42,471 nucleotides of DNA from Desertibaculum subflavum (GTDB lineage: Bacteria; Pseudomonadota; Alphaproteobacteria; Ferrovibrionales; Ferrovibrionaceae): positions 1-42,471 of the forward strand of contig QOZS01000050.1 of assembly GCA_003576705.1 (NCBI GenBank), written 5' to 3'. Shown piece by piece: positions 16,650 through 24,608 of this stretch (position 1 is its first letter; the number at the start of each line of letters is the position of its first letter). Made by a program: the position numbers and the translations under genes. Under the pieces are notes generated by a model. That model had not been told where the DNA came from, did no database searches, and saw only the letters and a list, made by a program, of their open reading frames with translations.

Positions 16650-17723
16650 ATGCGGGAGGACCTGGCGACCGCGATCACCGAAGCCTGGAACGCCATCGGG
16701 CGTGCCGGTACCTGGCTGACTGGCGCCGAGCGGGTGCAGGTGGCGGCCGAGACGCGAGCCGCGCCGGATTGCCGGCTCTGTGCCGCGCGGGCCGCGGCGG
16801 TCAGCCCCTACGGCATTGACGGCGCGCACGACCGCGCGACCGACCTTCCGGAAGCCTGGATCGAGGCGATCCATCGCATCCGCACCGATTCCGGGCGGCT
16901 GACCGCGCGCTGGCTCGATCGTGTGCGGCGGGGAGGGTTCGACGAGACGCATTATGTCGAGCTGGTCAGCATCACCGTCATCGTGACGGGGATCGACACT
17001 TTCCGCCGCACCGCCGGGCTGGCGCCATTGCCTCTGCCTGAGGTCGTTCCCGGCAGACCGACGATGGCGCTGCCGCGCGGTGCGGCGCCGTCGGCCGCCT
17101 GGGTGTGCCACCTGGCGCCGCGCGATGTCGGCCCGGACGACCCGCCGCTCTATGCCGACCGGGCCGGCGCCCATATCCACCGGGCGCTGAGCCTGGTGCC
17201 GCGATCGATGATGCATTTCTGGGATCTGTTCGAGCGTATGTACCTGCCGCAGGCGGCGATGCGGGAATTCGACCGCGAGTTCCGTGCCATCGATCACGCG
17301 CAGATCGAGATGCTCGCCGCCCGGGTCGCCGCGCTGAACCACTGTACCTATTGAACCGTCAGCCACGCGGAGCTGCTCCGGGCGAGCGCTCAGCATTACG
17401 GGATGCCGGTGGAGCTCGTCGGGCTCATGGCGGCGGGCGGCGAGACCGGCGTGCGGTGTGCCGCGCCGTTGCTCGAACTGGCCGAAGCGGGCATCGGCCG
17501 CGATGCCGCCAGGATCGGGGCGGCACAGTCGGCTGTGCGTCAGGCTTTGAGCGAGGCGGCGTTGATCGACGCGGCGGCGGTGATCGGCGGCTTCGATGCG
17601 ATCACGCGCGTCGCCGATGCGACGGGCACGCCGCTCGAGCCGGAGAAGGCGGCGCGCTCCGTCGATATGCGCGCCACGCTCGGCATCGACGCCTTCGATG
17701 CCGAACGGGCCAGGCTCGGCTAG
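16650..17723 (+). CDS. AhpD-like protein with in-frame TGA, probable selenoprotein (Sec235)
   Basis: ATG at 16650 follows a G-rich ribosome-binding site. The frame runs 234 codons to TGA (17352-17354), then continues without a break to TAG at 17723, giving 357 residues if TGA is read. The TGA falls in C-T-Y-TGA-T-V-S-H, exactly the second Cys of the AhpD/CMD active site CxxCxxxH, so the product would carry CxxU. Sequence on both sides is one coherent domain: upstream helix IEMLAARVAALNH, downstream AELLRASAQHYG. The N-terminal half resembles another AhpD-like unit with its own CxxC (APDCRLCAAR, near residue 45). The predicted role is thiol/selenol peroxidase or disulfide reductase. The alternative is a nonsense mutation. 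The last four bases are shared with the convergent amidohydrolase stop (CTAG). Confidence 0.82.
17366..17384 (+). promoter_or_regulatory. Candidate bacterial SECIS hairpin after the in-frame TGA
   Basis: Twelve bases after the TGA, CGGAG (17368-17372) pairs with CTCCG (17376-17380) around CTG; CG (17366-17367) can add two pairs with CG (17383-17384) across a GG bulge. The apical loop starts about 19 bases past the TGA, inside the range known for bacterial SECIS elements. A G among the first two loop bases is seen only if the top G-C pair opens (loop GCTGC). GC-rich coding DNA easily makes such hairpins, so this is suggestive only. Confidence 0.35.
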
Positions 17724-19174
17724 ATCCGGTCGACGATCGGCAGCGACATCGGCGCCAGCTGGTCGGCGCTGCGCTTCGCCCAGTCGTGCTTCGGCACGTC
17801 CCTGAGGGATCGGGCCTGGGCTTCCTCCAGCGCTGCCGAGGCGGCGTCGAGATCGATGGTCAGGCACTTGCCGTTCGCCACCACCTGCTGGCCGTCGACA
17901 AAGACGTCCGACACGGCGCGCTCCGCCGCCACGTGGATCAGGCTGCGCAGCGGCTCACGCATCGGCCGCATGGCCGGGTGCTCGATATCGACCAGCACGA
18001 GATCGGCCTTGGCGCCGACCGCGAGGCGACCGATATCGTCGCGCCGGAGCGCCTTGGCGCCGCCGATGGTGGCGGCGTCGAACACGTCGGCGGTCATCGC
18101 ATCCGGCACCGTGCCCGCCGTGGTGCGGGAGAGGTGCATGGCGATGCGCAGCTCTTCCAGGAAATTATGCGGATAGGTGTCGGTGCCGATGCCGACATTG
18201 ATGCCCTTGCGGCGGTACTCGCCGAAGGTGCGGAGCGTGATGCCGCGGCGCACGAACACGGTCGGGCAATGCGCCACCGTGGTGCCGGTCTCGGCCAGGA
18301 TCGAGAGGTCGGTCCGCGTGGTCCAGTGCAGCCAGGGATGCTCGTCGACGAAGATGCAGTGGCCGATGATGGAGCGGTCGTCCAGCACGCCGAGCGAATT
18401 GAGCCATTGCACCGGCGTCAGGCCGGTGCGCCGCGTCATCTCGTGGAACTCGACCACGCTCTGCGAGGCGTGGATCTGGTAGGGCAGGTTGCGCTCTTTC
18501 GCGAAGTCATGCGCGTCGCGCAGCAGCTCCGGCGTGCAGGTATCGACCTGCGAGGGGCAGACCATGCCCATCAGCCGCCCGCTCGGATGCTGCCGCGCCA
18601 GCTCGATCAGCCGCTGCGCATTGTCGAAGCCCTTGCGCCCGTTCGCCTTGTTCCACTCGTATTTCAGCAGGTGGCCGTCCTCGGTGTACCAGCGCGCGTC
18701 GCGGAACATCGGCGCGATGCAGGCGCGGATGCCGCTCTCGGCGAGCGTGTCGAGCCAGCCGTCGAACGGCACCGAGAGATCGGCGACGGCGGTGACGCCC
18801 GACATCAGGAGCTCCGCCAGCGCCACCTGCATGCAGGCCTTGGCGCCGGCATCGTCGGTGTTGAACACGGTGAGGAACTCGTAGAGCGAGGAATGCCAGA
18901 AGCCGGGCGAGATGGTCTCGTCGGTGATGCCCTTGCGCAGCGGCTCGCTGGTCGGATGCGTGTGCACGTTGATGAGGCCGGGGATGACCAGCCGTTTGGC
19001 GCCTTCGATAACCCGGTCGGCCTTGCCCGCGAAGCCCGGCCCGATATGCAGGATCTCCCCGCCGCGGAAGGCGATGTCGGCATCGCGCAGGTAGACATGC
19101 CGTTTGTTGGGCGCATCCCAGGCGACCAGCCAGGCGAGGTTGCGGATCAGCGTTGTCGTGGGCGTGTCCGACAT
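17720..19174 (-). CDS. Chlorohydrolase/guanine-deaminase-type amidohydrolase
   Basis: This 484-residue metal-dependent hydrolase belongs to the ATZ/TRZ/guanine deaminase superfamily. Metal and catalytic residues are visible in PGLINVHTHPTSEPL (HxH), YQIHASQS, IGHCIF and GIGTDTYPHNF, with the composite beta-sandwich domain formed by both ends (NVHTH preceded by RLVIPGL; C-terminal GRLAVGAKADLVLVDI). It would deaminate or dechlorinate an N-heterocycle or related amide; the substrate is not predictable. ATG at 19174. Its stop overlaps the AhpD-like gene's TAG in the shared CTAG. Confidence 0.9.
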   Translation of the reverse strand: MSDTPTTTLIRNLAWLVAWDAPNKRHVYLRDADIAFRGGEILHIGPGFAGKADRVIEGAKRLVIPGLINVHTHPTSEPLRKGITDETISPGFWHSSLYEFLTVFNTDDAGAKACMQVALAELLMSGVTAVADLSVPFDGWLDTLAESGIRACIAPMFRDARWYTEDGHLLKYEWNKANGRKGFDNAQRLIELARQHPSGRLMGMVCPSQVDTCTPELLRDAHDFAKERNLPYQIHASQSVVEFHEMTRRTGLTPVQWLNSLGVLDDRSIIGHCIFVDEHPWLHWTTRTDLSILAETGTTVAHCPTVFVRRGITLRTFGEYRRKGINVGIGTDTYPHNFLEELRIAMHLSRTTAGTVPDAMTADVFDAATIGGAKALRRDDIGRLAVGAKADLVLVDIEHPAMRPMREPLRSLIHVAAERAVSDVFVDGQQVVANGKCLTIDLDAASAALEEAQARSLRDVPKHDWAKRSADQLAPMSLPIVDRI

Positions 19175-19231
19175 GCGGAAGGGATCCTCGGGTCTAACAG
19201 GTCGTCGCTGCCGCGTGCACGAATGATGCCA

Positions 19232-20014
19232 TCAGCCGATGCCGTACGGCTTGGCCCAGCCGAGGCCGGCGCGCGTGCCGTGCTTCGGCCGGTACTCGGC
19301 GCCGATCCAGCCGCTATAGCCAAGTCGGTCGATCACCTCGAACAGGTAGGGATAGTTCAGCTCGCCTGTATCGGGCTCGTTGCGCTGCGGCGGTCCGGCG
19401 ATCTGCATGTGCTCGATCAGATCAATCTCGCGCTCCAGGGTACGGGTCAGGCCGCCCTCGACGATCTGCGCGTGATAGAGGTCGTATTGCAGGCGGATAT
19501 TGGGCTGGCCGAGCGCTTCGATCACGGTCCGCGCCTGTGCCGCGGTGTTCAGGAAGAAACCCGGTATGTCGTAAGGATTGATCGGTTCTAGGCAGAGCGT
19601 GATCCCGGCCTTGGCTGCCTCCGGCGCCGCCCAGGCGAGGTTGGCGCGATAGGTGCCGTCGAACCGGGCGCGGTCGGCGCCCTGCGGCATCACGCCCGCC
19701 ACGACGTGGATGCGCGGGCAGCGCAGATCGGCGGCGTATTCGAGCGCGCGGCTCAGGGCGACCTTGAAATCCGCCTCGCGCCCCGGCAAGCAGGCGAGGC
19801 CACGGTCGCCCTTGGCCGGATCGCCCATCGGCGTGTTGATCAGCACCGCCTCGACACCGGCGGCCTCCAGCCGCTGGCGGATAGCGGCCGCCGGCGCCTC
19901 GTAGGGCACCAGGATCTCGATGGCCTTGAAGCCGCAGTCGGCCGCCGCCGCGAAGCGGTCGAGGAATGGCAGCTCGGTGAAGAGGTAGTTGAGGTTGGCG
20001 TCGAAACGGGGCAT
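19232..20014 (-). CDS. hyi: Hydroxypyruvate isomerase-like TIM-barrel protein
   Basis: This 260-residue xylose-isomerase-like TIM barrel of the Hyi/OtnI type interconverts hydroxypyruvate and tartronate semialdehyde, or a 2-oxo-tetronate in OtnI. Motifs are MPRFDANLNYLFTELPFLDRF, the catalytic/metal Glu in CLEPINPYDIPGFFL, QYDLYHAQI and the second Glu in WIGAEYRPKH. Length equals E. coli Hyi (about 258). The ATG at 20014 gives the typical N-terminus; the longer open frame would run into the divergent mlaE. No glyoxylate carboligase or tartronate semialdehyde reductase is adjacent, so the sub-family choice is uncertain. Confidence 0.87.
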   Translation of the reverse strand: MPRFDANLNYLFTELPFLDRFAAAADCGFKAIEILVPYEAPAAAIRQRLEAAGVEAVLINTPMGDPAKGDRGLACLPGREADFKVALSRALEYAADLRCPRIHVVAGVMPQGADRARFDGTYRANLAWAAPEAAKAGITLCLEPINPYDIPGFFLNTAAQARTVIEALGQPNIRLQYDLYHAQIVEGGLTRTLEREIDLIEHMQIAGPPQRNEPDTGELNYPYLFEVIDRLGYSGWIGAEYRPKHGTRAGLGWAKPYGIG

Positions 20015-20078
20015 GGCCAAAGGGTAAACGGCCCATCTCGCCTTGTCAGCCGGGGAGGGCCGTGAGAAGTTCCGGCCC

Positions 20079-21200
20079 ATGCCGGGGGCAGGATTCACGC
20101 AAGCCGAGTCGGCCGAAGGGTTCAGAGTTCGCCCGGAGGGCCGCTGGACGGTGGCATCGGTGGCCGAGATCAACGCCGCGATTCGCCGGCTGAAGCCGCG
20201 CGGGCCGAAGGTTGATGTCGAACTGGATGACCTCGAGAGCCTCGATACCGCAGGCGCGGTAGTGCTCTATCACGCCATGCGCCGTTGGCGGAAAGCCGGC
20301 CTCGCCTGCCAGGTGGTCGGCGGGCGCGAAAGCCATCTCGACCTGCTGCGCCTCGTCACCGCCAATGAGAAGGACCTCGCGCCGCCGCCGCCGGAGCGCC
20401 ACCCGGCCGTGGCGGTGCTGGAGCGGATCGGCGCGGCGACGGCGGCGGCGGCCGAGGAAGCCCGCACCTTCGTCTCCTTCATCGGCCTGGTGGTCGAGCG
20501 GGTGTTTCGCATCGCGTCGACACCATGGCGGTTCCGCTGGACCGCCATGGTGCACCACATGGAGCAGACCGGCCTCAACGCGCTGCCGATCATCGGCCTG
20601 GTCTCGTTCCTGATCGGCGTGGTCATGGCCTATCAGGGCGCGGTGCAGCTGCGCAGCTTCGGCGCGCAGATCTACACGGTCGACCTGCTCGCCGTGTCGA
20701 TCCTGCGCGAGTTCGGCGTGCTGCTCACCGCCATCATCGTCGCCGGCCGGTCGGGCAGCGCCTTCACCGCCGAGATCGGCGCCATGAAGTTCCGCGAAGA
20801 GATCGACGCGATGCGTGTGCTGGGCATCAACCCGGTCGACGCGCTGGTGCTGCCGCGGATGATCGCGCTGCTGCTGACGCTGCCGGTGCTCGCCTTCTTC
20901 GCCAATGTCATGGGCCTGCTCGGCGGCGGATTGCTGTGCTGGGCGACGCTCGACATCAGCCCCGATGTCTTCATCGACCGGCTGTCGGTGACCAAGCCCT
21001 GGCACTATTACACCGGGCTGATCAAGGCGCCGTGCTTCGCCATCATCATCGCGCTGGTCGGCTGCCACGAAGGCTTCCAGGTCAGCGGCCGGGCGGAGAG
21101 CGTCGGCCGCATGACCACCAAATCCGTCGTCGAATCAATCTTCCTGGTCATCATCGTCGATGCCGGGTTTTCGATCCTGTTCAATGTCGTCGGCGTCTGA
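20079..21200 (+). CDS. mlaE: MCE-system ABC permease with N-terminal STAS domain
   Basis: This 373-residue protein has a STAS-like domain at about residues 10-95 (VELDDLESLDTAGAVVLYHA), fused to an MlaE/YrbE permease domain from about 130. The permease part includes GLVSFLIGVVMAYQGAVQL, FGVLLTAIIVAGRSGSAFTAEIG, MKFREEIDAMRVLGI and the terminal helix FLVIIVDAGFSILFNVVG. In E. coli the STAS partner MlaB is separate; here it is fused. The complex moves phospholipids or other lipids between inner and outer membranes. ATG at 20079 is preferred to TTG 20043. The 3' end overlaps mlaF by 17 bp. Confidence 0.95.
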   Translation: MPGAGFTQAESAEGFRVRPEGRWTVASVAEINAAIRRLKPRGPKVDVELDDLESLDTAGAVVLYHAMRRWRKAGLACQVVGGRESHLDLLRLVTANEKDLAPPPPERHPAVAVLERIGAATAAAAEEARTFVSFIGLVVERVFRIASTPWRFRWTAMVHHMEQTGLNALPIIGLVSFLIGVVMAYQGAVQLRSFGAQIYTVDLLAVSILREFGVLLTAIIVAGRSGSAFTAEIGAMKFREEIDAMRVLGINPVDALVLPRMIALLLTLPVLAFFANVMGLLGGGLLCWATLDISPDVFIDRLSVTKPWHYYTGLIKAPCFAIIIALVGCHEGFQVSGRAESVGRMTTKSVVESIFLVIIVDAGFSILFNVVGV

Positions 21201-21963
21201 ACCCGTCATCCGCGTGCGCGGACTGGTCAACCGCTTCGGTGCGCAGATCGTGCATGACGGCCTGGATCTCGACGTCTATCGCGGCGAGGTGCTCGGAATC
21301 GTGGGCGGCTCCGGCACCGGCAAGTCGGTGCTGCTGCGCTCCATCGTCGGCCTGAATCGCCCGGCCGCCGGAACGATCGAGGTGTTCGGCCAGGACATGG
21401 GCCGCGCCTCCGCGGCGCAACGCGAAGCGATCGAGCAACGCTGGGGCGTGCTGTTCCAGGATGGCGCGCTGTTCTCCTCGATGACGGTGGCGGAGAATGT
21501 CGGCGTGCCGATCCGCGAGCATTACGGCATCTCGGGCGGCCTGCTCGACAAGATCACGGCGCTCAAGGTAACGCTGGTCGGCCTGCCCCCCGATGCCGGC
21601 AAGAAGTATCCGAGCGAGCTTTCGGGGGGCATGCGCAAGCGCGCCGGCCTCGCCCGTGCCCTGGCGCTGGATCCGGAGATCGTGTTCCTGGACGAGCCGA
21701 CGGCGGGCCTCGACCCGATCGGCGCCGCCGCCTTCGACAACCTGATCCGCGAGTTGCAGCGTAATCTCGGCCTGACGGTTTTCATGGTGACGCACGATCT
21801 CGACACCCTGATCGCCACCTGCGACCGCATCGCCGTTCTGGCCGAGCGTAAGGTAATCGTAACCGGTACCTATCAGGACATGATGGCATTCGATCATCCT
21901 TGGGTCCGGGAATACTTCCACGGGCCGCGCGCCCGCGCCGCCCTTGCCACTGCAGCTGAGTAG
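21184..21963 (+). CDS. mlaF: MCE-system ABC ATPase
   Basis: This 259-residue ATP-binding subunit has Walker A GGSGTGKSVLL, the Q-loop WGVLFQDGALFSSMTV typical of MlaF, signature LSGGMRKRAGLARALAL, Walker B PEIVFLDEPTAGLDP and the H-switch MVTHDLDT. The ATG at 21184 lies inside the 3' end of mlaE, indicating coupling; the open frame starts further upstream but the extension is only the overlapping mlaE DNA. It energises the lipid transporter with mlaE and mlaD. Confidence 0.96.
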   Translation: MSSASEPVIRVRGLVNRFGAQIVHDGLDLDVYRGEVLGIVGGSGTGKSVLLRSIVGLNRPAAGTIEVFGQDMGRASAAQREAIEQRWGVLFQDGALFSSMTVAENVGVPIREHYGISGGLLDKITALKVTLVGLPPDAGKKYPSELSGGMRKRAGLARALALDPEIVFLDEPTAGLDPIGAAAFDNLIRELQRNLGLTVFMVTHDLDTLIATCDRIAVLAERKVIVTGTYQDMMAFDHPWVREYFHGPRARAALATAAE

Positions 21964-21968
21964 AGCCG

Positions 21969-22997
21969 ATGGAAACCCGCGCCAACCACCTCCTGATCGG
22001 GATCTTCATGCTGGTGCTGGTCGGTGCCGCCCTGGGGTTCATCCTGTGGCTGGCGCGCTACACCGGCGACCGCGAGTTCGCGTTCTACGACATCTACTTC
22101 ACCGATTCCGTGGCGGGCCTCGGCGTCGGTGGCGACGTGCGGTTCAACGGCATCAAGGTGGGCGAGGTGGCCGAGATTGACATCGACCACGAGAATCCGG
22201 ACCGCGTGCGGGTACTGGTGCGGATCGGGCAGGAGACGCCGATACGTCTCGATTCCGTGGCCTCGCTGCAGCTGCAGGGCATCACCGGCCTTTCCTTCGT
22301 GCAGATCAGCGGCGGCACGCGCGGTTCGCCGATCGTGAAGTACAAGCGCGGCGAGCCGCCGCCGCAGATCCAGTCGCGGCCCTCCGAGATCGCGCAGCTG
22401 CTCGAGCGGGCGCCGGAATTGCTCCTGAAAGGGACTGAGCTGCTGGAGCGCACGAGCCAGATCGTCGGACCGGAGAACCAGCGCCTGATCAACCAGATCC
22501 TGTCCGATGTTGCGAGCCTGACCGGGCAGCTTGCCGCGCTCGGCCCGGAGGTGCAGCGCATCGTCAAGAATGCCGATCAGACCTCGGCCGATTTCGCCGC
22601 CGCCGCCGCCTCGGTCCGTGCCACCACCCAGCGGGTCGACCAGGTCGCGGCGGAAGCCGAGCGCACGCTGGCTTCGGCGCGGACGACGATCGGCGGTGTC
22701 GACACGCTGGTGCGCACCGAGGTGACCCAGGCGGTGAAGGAGGCGCAGGCCACCATCGCGGAGTTCCGGTCCACGGCCAAGGGATTCAACAGTGCGGCCG
22801 CGACCGTCGAGGCGTTGGTCAACGACAACCGCGGCTCGATCGACGAGTTCATGAACGATGGCCTGGCGCAGGTGACGCGCTTCCTGTCCGATGCGCGTCA
22901 GCTCATGGCATCGCTCAACCGGCTGGCCGGACGGCTCGACGAGGATCCGTCGCGGCTATTGTTCGGCGACAAGGCGCCCGAGCGGCAGCGGGAGTAG
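21969..22997 (+). CDS. mlaD: MlaD/MCE substrate-binding protein
   Basis: This 342-residue protein has one N-terminal membrane anchor (HLLIGIFMLVLVGAALGFILW), a single MCE domain at about 38-120 (GLGVGGDVRFNGIKVGEVAEI, LQLQGITGLSFVQISGG) and a long helical, Ala/Val-rich C-terminal region with heptad-like repeats (about 130-330). It binds lipid in the periplasm as a hexamer in known systems. The long C-terminal helix resembles the PqiB/YebT or Mce type, which can form a needle, more than short E. coli MlaD (183 residues). Six bases separate it from mlaF. Confidence 0.94.
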   Translation: METRANHLLIGIFMLVLVGAALGFILWLARYTGDREFAFYDIYFTDSVAGLGVGGDVRFNGIKVGEVAEIDIDHENPDRVRVLVRIGQETPIRLDSVASLQLQGITGLSFVQISGGTRGSPIVKYKRGEPPPQIQSRPSEIAQLLERAPELLLKGTELLERTSQIVGPENQRLINQILSDVASLTGQLAALGPEVQRIVKNADQTSADFAAAAASVRATTQRVDQVAAEAERTLASARTTIGGVDTLVRTEVTQAVKEAQATIAEFRSTAKGFNSAAATVEALVNDNRGSIDEFMNDGLAQVTRFLSDARQLMASLNRLAGRLDEDPSRLLFGDKAPERQRE

Positions 22998-23001
22998 GTG
23001 C

Positions 23002-23643
23002 ATGCAACCGGATCGACGCTTCCTTCTGCTCGCGCCGCTGGCGCTCGGTGCCTGCAGCGGCATTCCGGGCCTCGGCCCGCCATCCAACGTCTATGACCTG
23101 TCGCCGAAGAGCACCTTCGCGCCCGACTTGCCGACTGTCGAGTGGCAGCTCATCGTCGAAGAGCCGACGGCATCCGGCGGGCTGGATTCCCCGCGCATCG
23201 CGCTGAAGCCGAATGCCTACGAGGTCCGCTATTTCGCCGAGAGCCGGTGGACGGCACGCGCACCCGTCATGGTGCAGACCCTGATGGTGGAGAGCTTCGA
23301 GAACTCGAAGAAGATCGTCGCCGTCGGCCGCGAGACGGTGGGCCTGCGCTCCGATTACAACCTGAAGACCGATCTGCGCGAATTTCAGGCCGAGTACATC
23401 GAAGACGCGATGGTGCCGACCATCCGCGTCGGGATCCGGGCCCGGCTGGTGCGCCAGCCGCGGCAGGACATCGTCGCCAATCGTGCCTTCGAGGCCGTGG
23501 TCAAGGCGGCGGATGCCAATTTCAGCTCCGCGCTGGCGGCTTTCGACGATGCCCTGAACAAGGTGCTGAAGGGCGTCGTCGAGTGGACGCTGACCTCGGT
23601 CCCGCCGGAGCGGCCCGGCCGCCGCCGGGGCGACGGTGCCTGA
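23002..23643 (+). CDS. PqiC-like ABC-type transport auxiliary lipoprotein
   Basis: This 213-residue lipoprotein has signal MQPDRRFLLLAPLALGACSG (lipobox LGAC). It then has the PqiC/LptE-like auxiliary fold pattern: NVYDLSPKSTF, SPRIALKPNAYEVRYFAESRWTARAPVMVQTLMVESFENS and YNLKTDLREFQAEY. The ATG at 23002, four bases after mlaD, is chosen for the signal peptide. It closes the MCE operon and likely forms the outer-membrane end of the lipid path. It ends nine bases before the convergent SMP-30 gene. Confidence 0.9.
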   Translation: MQPDRRFLLLAPLALGACSGIPGLGPPSNVYDLSPKSTFAPDLPTVEWQLIVEEPTASGGLDSPRIALKPNAYEVRYFAESRWTARAPVMVQTLMVESFENSKKIVAVGRETVGLRSDYNLKTDLREFQAEYIEDAMVPTIRVGIRARLVRQPRQDIVANRAFEAVVKAADANFSSALAAFDDALNKVLKGVVEWTLTSVPPERPGRRRGDGA

Positions 23644-23652
23644 CGCCGGAAC

Positions 23653-24570
23653 CTAGCGGGCGTGCGAGAACATCGGCTTGCCGGGATAGGGCATTTCCGC
23701 CCGCAGGATCGTGCCGGTGCGTGACTCGGTGACATAGAGCCAGCCATTCTCCGGGCCGCCGAAGGCGCAGTTGGTCGGGCTCAGGCCCTCTTCCATGACC
23801 AGGTGATGGGTCGGCCGGCCGAGCCGGTCGAAGCGCCAGAGCGTGGTCCCGATATGGCAGACGATCAGGCCGCCCTCGCTGTCGAGCGCGAGCCCGTCCG
23901 GGCCGCCGAGGCCGCCCGACATCTGGATATAGAGCCCGACCTTGGAGGGCGAGCCGTCGCCCATCAGCGGCATGCGCCAGACCGCATTGCCGCGCGTCAC
24001 CGCCACATAGACCTGGGTCTCGGGCAGGTTGAGCACGATGCCGTTCGGGCTCGGCACGGTGGCGGCGAGCAGTTCGAGCCGGCCGCCGGCGGTCAGCCGG
24101 TAGACTCGACCGGTCGGGTCGTGCAGGCCGGTCTGGCCCTGGTCGGTGAAGTAGAGGTCGCCGTTCTCGGCGAAGCAGAGGTCGTTGACGCCCTTGAAGC
24201 CCTCGCTGTGGCGGGTCTCCAGATGCGGCGTCACCTTGCCGGAAGCGGGGTCGAGGGTGACGATGCCGCGCTTGTAGTCGGTGATGAAGACGCGCCCGTC
24301 GCGATGGATCTTCAGCCCGTTGGGCCAGCCGTCATATTCCGCGACCTGGGTCCATTCGCCGTCGGACGAGATGCGGAAGATGCGGCCATGCGGGATGTCG
24401 GTGACCCAGAGATTGCCGGCGGTGTCGAAGCTCGGCCCCTCCAGGAAGCAATCGGCCGGCTGGCCGGCGAAATTCGCATCCGCCCAGCTGGTGCGGGTCT
24501 TGCGCCGAAGCTTGTCCGGCATGCGGGTGAAGATTTCGGTCTCGATCGGATGGCTAGCACTCGGCCACAT
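23653..24570 (-). CDS. SMP-30/gluconolactonase-like beta-propeller
   Basis: This 305-residue six-bladed propeller is of the SMP-30/LRE family. Metal-ligand positions are visible as Glu in CFLEGPSFD, Asn in PSPNGIVL and Asp in GGPDGLALD. FTDQGQTGLHDPTGRVYRL is also typical of the family. Such enzymes hydrolyse sugar or other lactones. The ATG at 24570 has GAGGGG about ten bases upstream and is chosen over a TTG two codons earlier. It has no signal peptide. It faces the MCE operon and is codirectional with the exporter genes behind it. Confidence 0.88.
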   Translation of the reverse strand: MWPSASHPIETEIFTRMPDKLRRKTRTSWADANFAGQPADCFLEGPSFDTAGNLWVTDIPHGRIFRISSDGEWTQVAEYDGWPNGLKIHRDGRVFITDYKRGIVTLDPASGKVTPHLETRHSEGFKGVNDLCFAENGDLYFTDQGQTGLHDPTGRVYRLTAGGRLELLAATVPSPNGIVLNLPETQVYVAVTRGNAVWRMPLMGDGSPSKVGLYIQMSGGLGGPDGLALDSEGGLIVCHIGTTLWRFDRLGRPTHHLVMEEGLSPTNCAFGGPENGWLYVTESRTGTILRAEMPYPGKPMFSHAR

Positions 24571-24608
24571 CGGCAAGTCCCCTCGTGATGACGGGGGGAG
24601 AATAGCGC

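Noticed and set aside
16650..17354. Treating the AhpD-like gene as a simple pseudogene
   Set aside because: There is exactly one interruption, it is TGA and not TAG/TAA, it lies at the redox Cys, and the downstream frame is intact; decay would not be so specific. It remains the alternative if Sec genes are absent.
17105..19591. 828-residue plus-strand frame spanning the AhpD-like 3' half and the amidohydrolase
   Set aside because: It is out of frame with the AhpD-like gene and antisense to a clear amidohydrolase; its composition is that of a shadow frame.
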